Positions 52,529 to 61,580 of a stretch of 64,000 nucleotides of DNA are shown here, piece after piece. Every line of letters starts with the position of its first letter. The first letter of the stretch is position 1. Under the pieces are notes generated by a model that saw nothing but the letters and a program-made list of their open reading frames with translations, ran no database searches and was not told the origin of the DNA. Origin of the DNA: Actinomycetaceae bacterium (GTDB lineage Bacteria > Actinomycetota > Actinomycetes > Actinomycetales > Actinomycetaceae); the NCBI GenBank assembly GCA_030537615.1, contig JAUNVP010000001.1:62001-126000 (forward strand), in the 5' to 3' direction. A program made the position numbers and the translations under genes.

Positions 52529-54820
52529 ATGACTTCCGAGACCAACTCGGTTGACACGCCACCCACATGGGTGACGTCGACAACACGGCTTGCTCCGGCT
52601 TCAGTTCTTAACCCTGATCTGGGAGCAACCATTGTGCACGGTGGTGTAGATTTCGCCGTAGCCGCTCCCTTGGCTACGAGTGTTGAGCTCTGTATTTTTG
52701 ATTCCACTGCTCCCGATGCTCTCGAAGACCGCTATTTGATGAATGCCGGCGAAGGTGGAGTGTGGAGCGGCCATCTTCCCCACGTGGGTGCCGGGACGCT
52801 GTACGGGTTCCGCGCCAACGGACGGTGGGACCCCGAAGGAGCGGTGAGCTTCAACCCGTATAAACTCCTGCTCGATCCATACGGTAAAGGACTCGCAGGT
52901 AGCGTTGAACTGTGTGCGGAAATTCACGGTCACGTCGTCGACGAGGATCTCGAACCAGCCGTTCGCCCACTGAAGTTGTCAACGAGTGATTCAGCGCCGA
53001 AGACAGCACGGAGCGTGGTTGTCGAACAGCGGTTCCCGGTAGTTCCCAAACCGCGTATTCCCTGGGAAGAAACCGTCATTTACGAACTGCATGTCAAAGG
53101 CTTCACCAAGCAAATGCCGGGCGTTCCCGAAGAACTTCGTGGCACCTATGCAGGGCTCGCCCACCCGGCGTCTATTTCCCATCTCAAAGCTCTGGGCGTG
53201 ACCGCCATTGAGCTGTTACCCATCCACGCAAAATGGGATGAACCTTTCCTCACCAAACGCGGCTTGACGAACTACTGGGGCTACTCGACTCTGTCGTACT
53301 TCACTCCCGAACCGTCGTATGCCACCCAAAAAGCGCAGGCGCGTGGAGCGCAGGCAGTTCTCGACGAAGTACGCGGAATGGTGTCGATTCTGCACGAACA
53401 CGGCATCGAAGTTCTGCTCGATGTCGTCTACAACCACACGTGCGAGGGCGGGTTTGCCGGCCAGACACTGTCGTGGCGCGGCCTCGGACAATCGACCTAC
53501 TACCGACACACGTCCCATCGCCCGGCACATATGATCGACGACACGGGTTGCGGGAACACCGTCAACTTCGATGAGGCGCGCGTTGTTCAAATGACTCTTG
53601 ACTCCCTGCGGTATTGGAGTGAGGACATCGGAGTTGATGGCTTCCGTTTTGATCTCGCAGTCACTCTGGGACGGTTCGCCACCGGATTCACACCACGCCA
53701 TCCATTCCTCGTCGCTCTTGCAGCCGACCCGGTTTTGTCCAAGCAGAAGATCATTGCTGAACCGTGGGATATTGGCCCCGGTGGCTGGCAAACCGGAAAC
53801 TTCCCCCTTCCCTGGTCGGAATGGAATGATCGCTATCGAGACACCATCCGTTCATTTTGGCTCGCCGACTTCGCTAACCTCGAAGCCGGTCGGCCCACCC
53901 AGGGACCGAACGACATCGCGACTCGACTCGCCGGGTCTGCCGATCTCTTTAGTGCCTCCGTTGGTCATCTTCGTCCAGCCCGTTCATCGATTAACTTCGT
54001 CACCGCCCACGACGGTTTCACCCTGTCTGATCTGACGACGTTTAACCACAAGGTCAATCATGACAATATGGAATCGAATCGAGATGGGACTCCGCGTAAC
54101 CTATCGTGGAATCACGGAATCGAAGGTCATACGCGCGCCAAGACCGGCGAACCTAACGAGCGCGTCATCAATGGAGAGTCTGGACTGCTCGACCTTATTT
54201 TCTATGCCCGAGAGCGGTCGATGCGCAATCTGTTAGCAACCCTACTCATCTCGACCGGAACTCCGATGCTTGTAGCCGGGGATGAGTTTGGACGCACCCA
54301 GCAAGGCAATAACAACGCGTACTGTCAAGATTCGAAGATCTCCTGGCTCAACTGGGATTTCGAATCCTGGCAACAAGATATGTTTGATACCACCCGGTAT
54401 CTGCTTGCCCTGCGCCGGATCCACCCGGTCATGCGCCCTTCCCGATTTGCTACTGGGCGCGTCCAACCGGGCGATGAAATCGTTGACCTGTCGTGGTATA
54501 CCGCCGAAAATAAGGCGTTTAAGCCCGAGAACTGGCACGACGTGAATCACCGCATTCTACAGATGCTTCGCTCCGGCTACTCGGACAATGATTCCGACCT
54601 GCTCGTCGTCTTTAATGGAACACTTAACTCAGCGCGAGTGAAGTTGACCGAGGGACGGAACGACAAGTATCGACTCGTGTTTGACTCGTCGTGGAGTAAC
54701 TTAAAAAACGGTGGGGTTGTCTCTGACGCTGCCGATCACAGCTTCTGCGACACAGTGAAGCCCGGGAAAGTCGTGCACATGGAGCCTCAATCGCTCCAAA
54801 TCTATCTGACTGAGCGATAG
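52529..54820 (+). CDS. glgX: Glycogen debranching enzyme
   Basis: 763 aa, GH13 isoamylase type; it cuts alpha-1,6 branches of glycogen or limit dextrins. CBM48-like N-terminus (about 25-150), then the barrel: HVKGFTKQMPGVPEELRGTY, DVVYNHTCEG, nucleophile Asp in VDGFRFDLAVTLG, acid/base Glu in IIAEPWDIGP, third Asp in VTAHDGFTLSD. GDEFGRTQQGNNNAYCQD is typical of GlgX. First of the glycogen genes, separated from glgE by trpS. Confidence 0.95.
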   Translation: MTSETNSVDTPPTWVTSTTRLAPASVLNPDLGATIVHGGVDFAVAAPLATSVELCIFDSTAPDALEDRYLMNAGEGGVWSGHLPHVGAGTLYGFRANGRWDPEGAVSFNPYKLLLDPYGKGLAGSVELCAEIHGHVVDEDLEPAVRPLKLSTSDSAPKTARSVVVEQRFPVVPKPRIPWEETVIYELHVKGFTKQMPGVPEELRGTYAGLAHPASISHLKALGVTAIELLPIHAKWDEPFLTKRGLTNYWGYSTLSYFTPEPSYATQKAQARGAQAVLDEVRGMVSILHEHGIEVLLDVVYNHTCEGGFAGQTLSWRGLGQSTYYRHTSHRPAHMIDDTGCGNTVNFDEARVVQMTLDSLRYWSEDIGVDGFRFDLAVTLGRFATGFTPRHPFLVALAADPVLSKQKIIAEPWDIGPGGWQTGNFPLPWSEWNDRYRDTIRSFWLADFANLEAGRPTQGPNDIATRLAGSADLFSASVGHLRPARSSINFVTAHDGFTLSDLTTFNHKVNHDNMESNRDGTPRNLSWNHGIEGHTRAKTGEPNERVINGESGLLDLIFYARERSMRNLLATLLISTGTPMLVAGDEFGRTQQGNNNAYCQDSKISWLNWDFESWQQDMFDTTRYLLALRRIHPVMRPSRFATGRVQPGDEIVDLSWYTAENKAFKPENWHDVNHRILQMLRSGYSDNDSDLLVVFNGTLNSARVKLTEGRNDKYRLVFDSSWSNLKNGGVVSDAADHSFCDTVKPGKVVHMEPQSLQIYLTER

Positions 54821-54856
54821 TGCTCGACTTCAGCCTGTTTCTTCTCGTGAGGTAGT

Positions 54857-55969
54857 ATGGCGCCCGTGAGTACAACTGCTGAAGACAAACTGAGCCGTAG
54901 CACCGATTCCGCTTCCCTCGCTCGCGCGATTGCGCGTTCGGCTGAAATTGAGGTCGCAATCGATGAAGATCCTTCCCGTTTCCGCGTATTGACGGGGGAT
55001 CGCCCAACCGGGCACCTGCACCTCGGACATTATTTCGGCACGGTGAAGAACCGCGTCGAGCTCCAGGCCCGCGGAGTCGAAACGTGGCAGCTCATTGCCG
55101 ACTACCAGGTCATTACTGATCGCGATGGTATCGGCCCCCTGCGTGAGCGCGTCCTTTCACTGATCACCGACTATATTGCCGCCGGTATGGATCCCGAGCG
55201 CGCAACGATCTTCACGCACTCGGCAGTTCCCGCACTCAACCAACTCCTTCTCCCCTTCCTCTCCCTCGTGACGGAATCGGAGTTGCACCGCAACCCAACT
55301 GTGAAGGCTGAACTGGAAGCAACTGAAGGACGCGCGATGAGCGGTCTGCTACTGACCTATCCGGTGCATCAGGCGGCAGATATCCTATTCTGCAAGGCCA
55401 ATCTCGTTCCGGTTGGCCAGGACCAGCTTCCCCATCTTGAACAAGCACGACTAATCGCCACCCGTTTCGACAAGCGGTACGGGCGCGCCCATCAGGACAC
55501 CCCGGTATTCCGCCGCCCCGAAGCACTGTTGTCCAAAGCGGCCCACGTTCTCGGCCTCGACGGGGAGAAAATGTCGAAGTCGCGTGGCAACACCATTGAG
55601 CTTCGCATGAGTGCTGACGAGACCGCCAAGCGACTGAAGAAGGCTAAGACCGATGCCGACCGCGTCATTACTTTCGATCCGGTGAACCGCCCCGAGGTAT
55701 CGAATCTGCTTCTCATGGCTTCGTTAGCCAGCGGCGAAGCTCCAGAAACAATCGCCGATGAAATCGGCGACGGCGGTGGCGGCGCATTGAAGGCTCGTGT
55801 CACCGAGGCTCTCAACGATATGCTCGCTCCCATCCGCGCTCGCCGCGCCGAACTCGAACAAAACGAAGACTACTTGTGGGATGTTCTTCGACGGGGAAAT
55901 GAGCGCGCCAACGAGGTCGCAAACGCCACCCTCGACGATGTGCGCATCGCTATGCACATGAACTACTGA
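54857..55969 (+). CDS. trpS: Tryptophanyl-tRNA synthetase
   Basis: 370 aa, class I. HIGH region GDRPTGHLHLGHYFG near residue 53, and KMSKS exact in GEKMSKSRGN near 236. The ATG has GAGG 4 nt upstream. A GTG nine nt later follows TAGTAT by 7 nt and would fit a leaderless mRNA; the conserved core is the same either way. It lies between glgX and glgE, unrelated in function. Confidence 0.95.
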   Translation: MAPVSTTAEDKLSRSTDSASLARAIARSAEIEVAIDEDPSRFRVLTGDRPTGHLHLGHYFGTVKNRVELQARGVETWQLIADYQVITDRDGIGPLRERVLSLITDYIAAGMDPERATIFTHSAVPALNQLLLPFLSLVTESELHRNPTVKAELEATEGRAMSGLLLTYPVHQAADILFCKANLVPVGQDQLPHLEQARLIATRFDKRYGRAHQDTPVFRRPEALLSKAAHVLGLDGEKMSKSRGNTIELRMSADETAKRLKKAKTDADRVITFDPVNRPEVSNLLLMASLASGEAPETIADEIGDGGGGALKARVTEALNDMLAPIRARRAELEQNEDYLWDVLRRGNERANEVANATLDDVRIAMHMNY

Positions 55970-56150
55970 GTATCACGTTCCACCAGCCAATCCTCCTAGT
56001 ACCTTTGACCCATTGGTATCCCGAACCGGTGTGCCTGATGGTTCGTCAAATGAGCAGCTGACACAGCGGTTTTGTGAGACAGCAGGACATCCGGTGAGCA
56101 ATTTCCTAGGCTTGAGGTAGTGCATCATCAACTAAAGGAGTTCCACTGTC

Positions 56151-58382
56151 ATGGCGACCAAACGGAACGCGAATAACCAGCGCAAGACCCCTCGTACAAG
56201 TCCTCAAACCCCGGCAAAAACGAGGCGTTCGACCACTAGCGCACAATCTGCGGCGACGAAGACCCCTGCGCCTGCGCGGTCGGTTAAGTCCGTTAAGGAT
56301 GTGAAGGCGGGCCAGTCTGCCCCCGCCGAAAACCCCGTCCCCCCTAACGCGCGCATCAACCGGATTCCGGCGACTGAAGTCTATCCGGTCGTTGAGGGCG
56401 GACTGTGGCCAGCGAAAGCAACTGAGGGGGAATCGTTCCCGGTTCGTGCCACCGTCTTCCGCGAAGGACATGATGCTCTTAATGTTGAAGCGGTGCTCGT
56501 CGCTCCCGACGGCAGTGAGCACATGCGCTCGACCATGTACGACATTGCGCCCGGTCTCGACCGTTACGAAGCGTGGCTTATGCCTGATCGCCCCGGCGAC
56601 TGGACGTTCCGGATCGAAACTTGGTCCGACCCGTTTGCCACGTGGACGCATGACGCCGCCGTCAAAATCGCGGCCGACACCGACGTTGAACTCATGCTCG
56701 AAGAGGGTGCGCGTCTCATGGAGCGGGCAGCCGAAGGGCGTCCGCTTCCGAAAGGATCGGAACGCACTCGGAAGCCAAGTGAAGCGGGACAGAAGGTTCT
56801 TCTCGAAGCTGCTCAAGTTCTCCGCGATCCCGACTCATCAGTGCAGCACCGCCTATCGGCTGGCCTATCGACGAAAGTGCGCGCCGTATTCCGTGAAACT
56901 CCACTTCGCGAACTATGGACTAAATCCCGCTCCTACCCACTGAAAGTTGATCGAAAGAAAGCGCTCTTCAGCTCGTGGTACGAAATCTTCCCCCGTTCCT
57001 ACGGGGCGCATCGCGATAGCGAAGGAAACTGGGTATCAGGCACCCTACGCCATGCCGCTGAGGAGCTCCCACGAATTGCAGGTATGGGCTTTGACGTCAT
57101 CTATCTCACGCCCATCCACCCCATCGGGACGACGTTCCGCAAGGGCCGAAATAACACGCTCGAAGCCGGCCCTCAAGATCCCGGCTCACCCTACGGCATC
57201 GGATCTCCCGACGGTGGACATGACGCGATCCACCCGGATTTGGGAACCTTCGAAGACTTCGATGCTTTCGTTGAAGCCGCGCGCGCCCTCGACATGGAAG
57301 TGGCGCTCGACATAGCGCTCCAATGCTCCCCCGACCACCCGTGGGTCAAGGAGCATCCCGAGTGGTTCACGACCCGGGCAGACGGAACGATTGCCTACGC
57401 GGAAAATCCTCCGAAGAAATACCAAGACATCTATCCGCTGAACTTCGACAACGATCCCGAAGGCATATATCAGGCGATTAAAGAAGTGCTCCTCAAATGG
57501 ATCGACCACGGCGTGACACTGTTCCGGGTCGACAACCCGCACACTAAACCGCTCGCCTTCTGGCAGCGTATTATCGCTGAAATCAACGCAAAGCATCCCG
57601 AGGTCATTTTCCTCGCCGAGGCGTTCACTCGCCCCGCCATGATGCGCACGCTCGGCGCCATCGGGTTCCAGCAGTCCTACACCTACTTTGCGTGGCGCAC
57701 CGAAAAGCAAGAACTCCTCGACTATTTCGAGGAGGTCGCTCAAGAAACCTCGCACCTTATGCGTCCGAGCTTCTGGCCGACCACGCACGACATATTGACC
57801 GCCCAGATGACCACCGGGGGGCCGGCGATCTTCGCATTACGCGCAGTGCTGGCCGCTACGGCCTCACCGACCTGGGGAATCTACTCCGGATACGAGTTCG
57901 TCGAAAATGTGCAGCGGCCCGGGTTCGAAGAGCAGATCGACAATGAAAAGTACGAGTTCCGTCCGCGCCGCTGGGACCAGGTCGACCAGTACGGTATCGC
58001 TCACCTGCTCACCCTGCTCAACTCGGCACGTCGACGCCACCCCGCTCTCCAGCAGCTTCATCGCATCACCGTCCACCCCACGTCGGACGACCGTCTGCTG
58101 TGCTTCTCGAAGCACGTGCCTGCACAGTTCTCCCCCACCGGCGAAGAAGACACCGTCATCGTCGTTGTTAACCTCGATCCGCATAACGAAGTTGTTGGCA
58201 GCGTCGATATCGACCTGTCGAAGCTTGGTGCATCGGTCAACTACGGCACCGGTGGCCCTGTCCTTCCCGTCGTTGACGAGCTGGATGGACGCGAATACGC
58301 CTGGGGGGAGCACAACTTCGTGCGTCTCAACCCCGACGAGCGCACCGCGCACGTCCTTGCCGTCAAACCCGTCCGCCGCTAG
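56151..58382 (+). CDS. glgE: Alpha-1,4-glucan:maltose-1-phosphate maltosyltransferase
   Basis: 743 aa, GH13_3. It extends alpha-glucans with maltosyl units from maltose-1-phosphate. After an N-terminal Lys/Arg/Thr/Pro-rich tail of about 60 residues that most GlgE lack, the core begins ARINRIPATEVYPVVEGG. Nucleophile Asp in LFRVDNPHTKPLAFW, acid/base Glu in VIFLAEAFTRPAMM, third acid in WPTTHDIL. AAAGGAG before the ATG. Followed by treS, mak and glgB, the full GlgE pathway. Confidence 0.96.
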   Translation: MATKRNANNQRKTPRTSPQTPAKTRRSTTSAQSAATKTPAPARSVKSVKDVKAGQSAPAENPVPPNARINRIPATEVYPVVEGGLWPAKATEGESFPVRATVFREGHDALNVEAVLVAPDGSEHMRSTMYDIAPGLDRYEAWLMPDRPGDWTFRIETWSDPFATWTHDAAVKIAADTDVELMLEEGARLMERAAEGRPLPKGSERTRKPSEAGQKVLLEAAQVLRDPDSSVQHRLSAGLSTKVRAVFRETPLRELWTKSRSYPLKVDRKKALFSSWYEIFPRSYGAHRDSEGNWVSGTLRHAAEELPRIAGMGFDVIYLTPIHPIGTTFRKGRNNTLEAGPQDPGSPYGIGSPDGGHDAIHPDLGTFEDFDAFVEAARALDMEVALDIALQCSPDHPWVKEHPEWFTTRADGTIAYAENPPKKYQDIYPLNFDNDPEGIYQAIKEVLLKWIDHGVTLFRVDNPHTKPLAFWQRIIAEINAKHPEVIFLAEAFTRPAMMRTLGAIGFQQSYTYFAWRTEKQELLDYFEEVAQETSHLMRPSFWPTTHDILTAQMTTGGPAIFALRAVLAATASPTWGIYSGYEFVENVQRPGFEEQIDNEKYEFRPRRWDQVDQYGIAHLLTLLNSARRRHPALQQLHRITVHPTSDDRLLCFSKHVPAQFSPTGEEDTVIVVVNLDPHNEVVGSVDIDLSKLGASVNYGTGGPVLPVVDELDGREYAWGEHNFVRLNPDERTAHVLAVKPVRR

Positions 58383-58408
58383 AACCGTTGGAGTGAGAAA
58401 GACACTAC

Positions 58409-60199
58409 ATGACATCATCAACCCCCGATCCGACACCAACTGGAGCAATCCCGCTGATTCCCGCACCGGATCGCGCGAGTGCGACACACGCCGTCCCCGA
58501 GGATACGGTTGTGGCCACACTCCCCTCTCCCGCCGAAGACCCCCACTGGTATCGGACCGCAGTGTTCTATGAAGTGCTCACTCACGCCTTTATGGATTCA
58601 AACCACGACGGAATTGGAGATTTCGAAGGCTTACGTTCAAAACTCGACTACCTGCAGTGGCTCGGTGTTGATGCGCTGTGGCTCCCCCCGTTCTACCCGT
58701 CCCCTATGGCGGACGGCGGATATGATATTTCCGACTACACGGGGATTGACGAGCGCTACGGCACGATGGACGACTTCCGCACCCTCGTCGCCGACGCGCA
58801 CGAACGCGGCATCCGTATCGTCATCGATATGGTGATGAACCATACGTCCGACCAGCACCCGTGGTTTCAGGCTTCCCGAACCGACCCCTCGGGCCCCTAC
58901 GGGGACTTCTACGTGTGGCGAGATCGCCCCTCAGAGTATCTCGATGCTCGCGTGATCTTCGTCGACACCGAAGATTCCAACTGGTCGTGGGACGAGGTGC
59001 GCGGACAGTTCTTTTGGCACCGATTCTTCAGTCACCAACCCGACCTCAACTTCGAGAATCCAGCCGTGCGCGAAGCCGTCAAGAACGTGCTTCGCTTCTG
59101 GGCAGACACGGGGGTCGACGGGTTCCGACTCGACGCCATCCCCTACCTGTACGAGGAGGACGGAACGAACTGTGAAAACCTCCTGCCCACGCACGACTTC
59201 ATTGCTGAGCTAAGACAAATGGTTGACGATGAGTACCCGGGAACAGTACTAATCGCCGAAGCCAATCAGCCGCCGCACGAGGTTGTCGCGTATTTTGGAA
59301 CCGATGCCGCACCGGAGTGCCACGTCTGTTTCCACTTCCCGATCATGCCGAAGATATTCGCGGCACTGCGGGAAGAAACGTCCAAAGGTGTGCGCGAAGT
59401 TTTGGCCGAGACTCCTCCTTTACCCAAGGGTGGACAGTGGGGCACGTTCTTACGCAACCACGATGAACTCACTCTCGAGATGGTGACCGAAGAAGAGCGG
59501 CAGAAGATGTACGCCTGGTACGCGCCCGAACCGCGGATGCGCGCCAACGTTGGAATTCGACGACGGCTCATGCCACTGTTGCGCGGGTCGCGCCGCGAGG
59601 TCGAACTCGCCCACGCTCTCCTTCTCTCGTTCCCCGGTTCACCGTTCCTCTACTACGGTGACGAAATCGGTATGGGCGACGACATTTGGCTCAACGATCG
59701 CGACGGAGTGCGCACTCCTATGCAGTGGGATGATTCGCCGGGAGCCGGCTACTCAACTGCTGACCCGGAGAGCTTCTACCTCCCCCTCATCTCGTCGGGA
59801 ATGTACCGCCCGACAGCAGTCAACGTAGCAGAGCACCGCACGCGACCAACATCCATGCTCAACTGGTTGCGGTCGATGCTACAAATCCGCCGCAAATACC
59901 CGGTGTTTGGGATCGGCTCACTCACCCTCGTCGCTACCTCCGACGATGCTGTGCTCGCCTTTTTGCGCCGCGACGAACGCCAGAGCGTACTGTGTGTCAA
60001 CAACCTCTCGACCACCTCGCGATCCGCACGCCTGCAACTACCCGGAATGGCCGGCTGGCACTTGTACGACGCGGCGTCGGGCAACCGGTTCCCGGATGTG
60101 CGTGAGGACGAAACCGTTGATATCACGCTCGGACGCCACGGCTTCTACTGGCTGGACGTCACCTTCCTCGATGAAGAAAAGGACGATGAAGACCAATGA
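58409..60199 (+). CDS. treS: Trehalose synthase (maltose/trehalose isomerase)
   Basis: 596 aa, GH13_16. It converts trehalose to maltose and back, feeding the maltokinase. Begins about 50 residues before WYRTAVFYEVLTHAFMDSNH. DMVMNHTSDQHPWFQ, nucleophile in VDGFRLDAIPYLYEEDG, acid/base in LIAEANQPP, and RNHDELT complete the site. The last 4 nt overlap mak. Some actinobacteria fuse TreS to maltokinase; here they are separate but coupled. Confidence 0.95.
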   Translation: MTSSTPDPTPTGAIPLIPAPDRASATHAVPEDTVVATLPSPAEDPHWYRTAVFYEVLTHAFMDSNHDGIGDFEGLRSKLDYLQWLGVDALWLPPFYPSPMADGGYDISDYTGIDERYGTMDDFRTLVADAHERGIRIVIDMVMNHTSDQHPWFQASRTDPSGPYGDFYVWRDRPSEYLDARVIFVDTEDSNWSWDEVRGQFFWHRFFSHQPDLNFENPAVREAVKNVLRFWADTGVDGFRLDAIPYLYEEDGTNCENLLPTHDFIAELRQMVDDEYPGTVLIAEANQPPHEVVAYFGTDAAPECHVCFHFPIMPKIFAALREETSKGVREVLAETPPLPKGGQWGTFLRNHDELTLEMVTEEERQKMYAWYAPEPRMRANVGIRRRLMPLLRGSRREVELAHALLLSFPGSPFLYYGDEIGMGDDIWLNDRDGVRTPMQWDDSPGAGYSTADPESFYLPLISSGMYRPTAVNVAEHRTRPTSMLNWLRSMLQIRRKYPVFGIGSLTLVATSDDAVLAFLRRDERQSVLCVNNLSTTSRSARLQLPGMAGWHLYDAASGNRFPDVREDETVDITLGRHGFYWLDVTFLDEEKDDEDQ

Positions 60200-61530
60200 G
60201 TGCATCTTGGCCTCCTGACGTCGACATGCTCGACGTCATCGGTGATTGGCTCTATTCCCAACGCTGGTTCCCCGGCTCAGTTGGAGACTCTGTTCGGCTA
60301 GTCGCAAATCTCGATTTATCTGCACTCTCAGGCCCCACTGACACTCACCCCGATGATGTCGATGTCCTCGAACCCGTGTGGATTTCCATTATCGAAGTGG
60401 GCGAGACCTTCATCCAGGTTCCTCTTGCCTACACCGACGTCAAACCCGACTACGGAGTCGTCGCTCAGGTACGTGATGCGTGGATCGTCGACGGGGCATA
60501 CTCACCGGCTTTTCTACGCGCGTGGCTACGCAAGGCTCACGCAACCGGAACTTTGTACCCCATTGATCCCACACGTGCCGACGAGGTTCTCGACGAACTG
60601 CTGTCGCACGTCGAACAGTCTCAGGTTCTCACTGGGGAACAATCAAATACGTCGGTGCTGTTCGATTGCCAGTACGCGTGCGTGCTCAAGATCCTCCGAG
60701 TCCTGCATGCCGGGGATCATCCCGAGTTGGAAATCACCACGGCTCTCGCCCACGCCGGCTGGAAGCATATTGCCGCTCCCATCGCCTACCTGGAAGAGCG
60801 GTTATCCGTTCCAGAACTCTCCCGTAGTCCGGTGCTACTGGGCATCGCCGGCTCACTCGTGCGCGGAGCTCGCGACGGTTTTGACCTGTTTGTAGACTTG
60901 GCTAGCCGCGACGAAGATCCTGCCCCGCTCGCGCGAGAACTCGGAGCTGTCACCGCCGGCCTCCACCAGCACCTTGCCCAAGCCCTCGGCACGTTTGATG
61001 CCCCCACTCCCGAGGCTCTCCACACTCGACTTCTTGTTAATCTTGCAGCCAGCGCTGCAGAAGTCCCCCAGTTGCGTGAATCAGTTCTCATCGAGCGTCT
61101 TGAATCGGTCATCGACCGCATCCAGCATCTCGACGAGCTACCGGCCACCATCCGAATCCACGGGGATTACCATCTCGGCCAAACGCTTTACGGTGAGGGA
61201 GGCTGGTTCATCCTTGATTTCGAAGGTGAACCGCTTCGTCCCCTGAGCGAACGCAGCAAACCCGATCTCGCCCTGCGGGATGTTGCGGGAATGCTTCGAT
61301 CCTTTGACTATGCGGCCGCTAAAGGCAGTGCGAGCTCCTGGTGGGTTAACAGTGCTCGCTCAGCTTTTATTGCCGGCTATACGAATGACGGAGGGTTTGG
61401 TGAAGTCGAAGACGAACTCATCCGCGCCCTCGAAATTGAGAAAACCGCCTACGAAGCCGTGTACGAATACCGGCTTCGACCAGATTGGATTTCTATTCCC
61501 CTATCCGCCCTCGACCGACTCGCCCACTAA
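60196..61530 (+). CDS. mak: Maltokinase
   Basis: 444 aa, the size of mycobacterial Mak/Pep2. It phosphorylates maltose to maltose-1-phosphate with ATP, giving GlgE its donor. The aminoglycoside-kinase-like catalytic loop RIHGDYHLGQTLY and the metal-binding ILDFEGEPLRP are intact near 315-350. The ATP-binding EQSNTSVLFD is near 152. Start overlaps treS (ATGA). Confidence 0.94.
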   Translation: MSASWPPDVDMLDVIGDWLYSQRWFPGSVGDSVRLVANLDLSALSGPTDTHPDDVDVLEPVWISIIEVGETFIQVPLAYTDVKPDYGVVAQVRDAWIVDGAYSPAFLRAWLRKAHATGTLYPIDPTRADEVLDELLSHVEQSQVLTGEQSNTSVLFDCQYACVLKILRVLHAGDHPELEITTALAHAGWKHIAAPIAYLEERLSVPELSRSPVLLGIAGSLVRGARDGFDLFVDLASRDEDPAPLARELGAVTAGLHQHLAQALGTFDAPTPEALHTRLLVNLAASAAEVPQLRESVLIERLESVIDRIQHLDELPATIRIHGDYHLGQTLYGEGGWFILDFEGEPLRPLSERSKPDLALRDVAGMLRSFDYAAAKGSASSWWVNSARSAFIAGYTNDGGFGEVEDELIRALEIEKTAYEAVYEYRLRPDWISIPLSALDRLAH

Positions 61531-61580
61531 CGGTCTCTCATTTCGGCCCCTGAGCTGATCCTTCATGGAAGAATTACACT

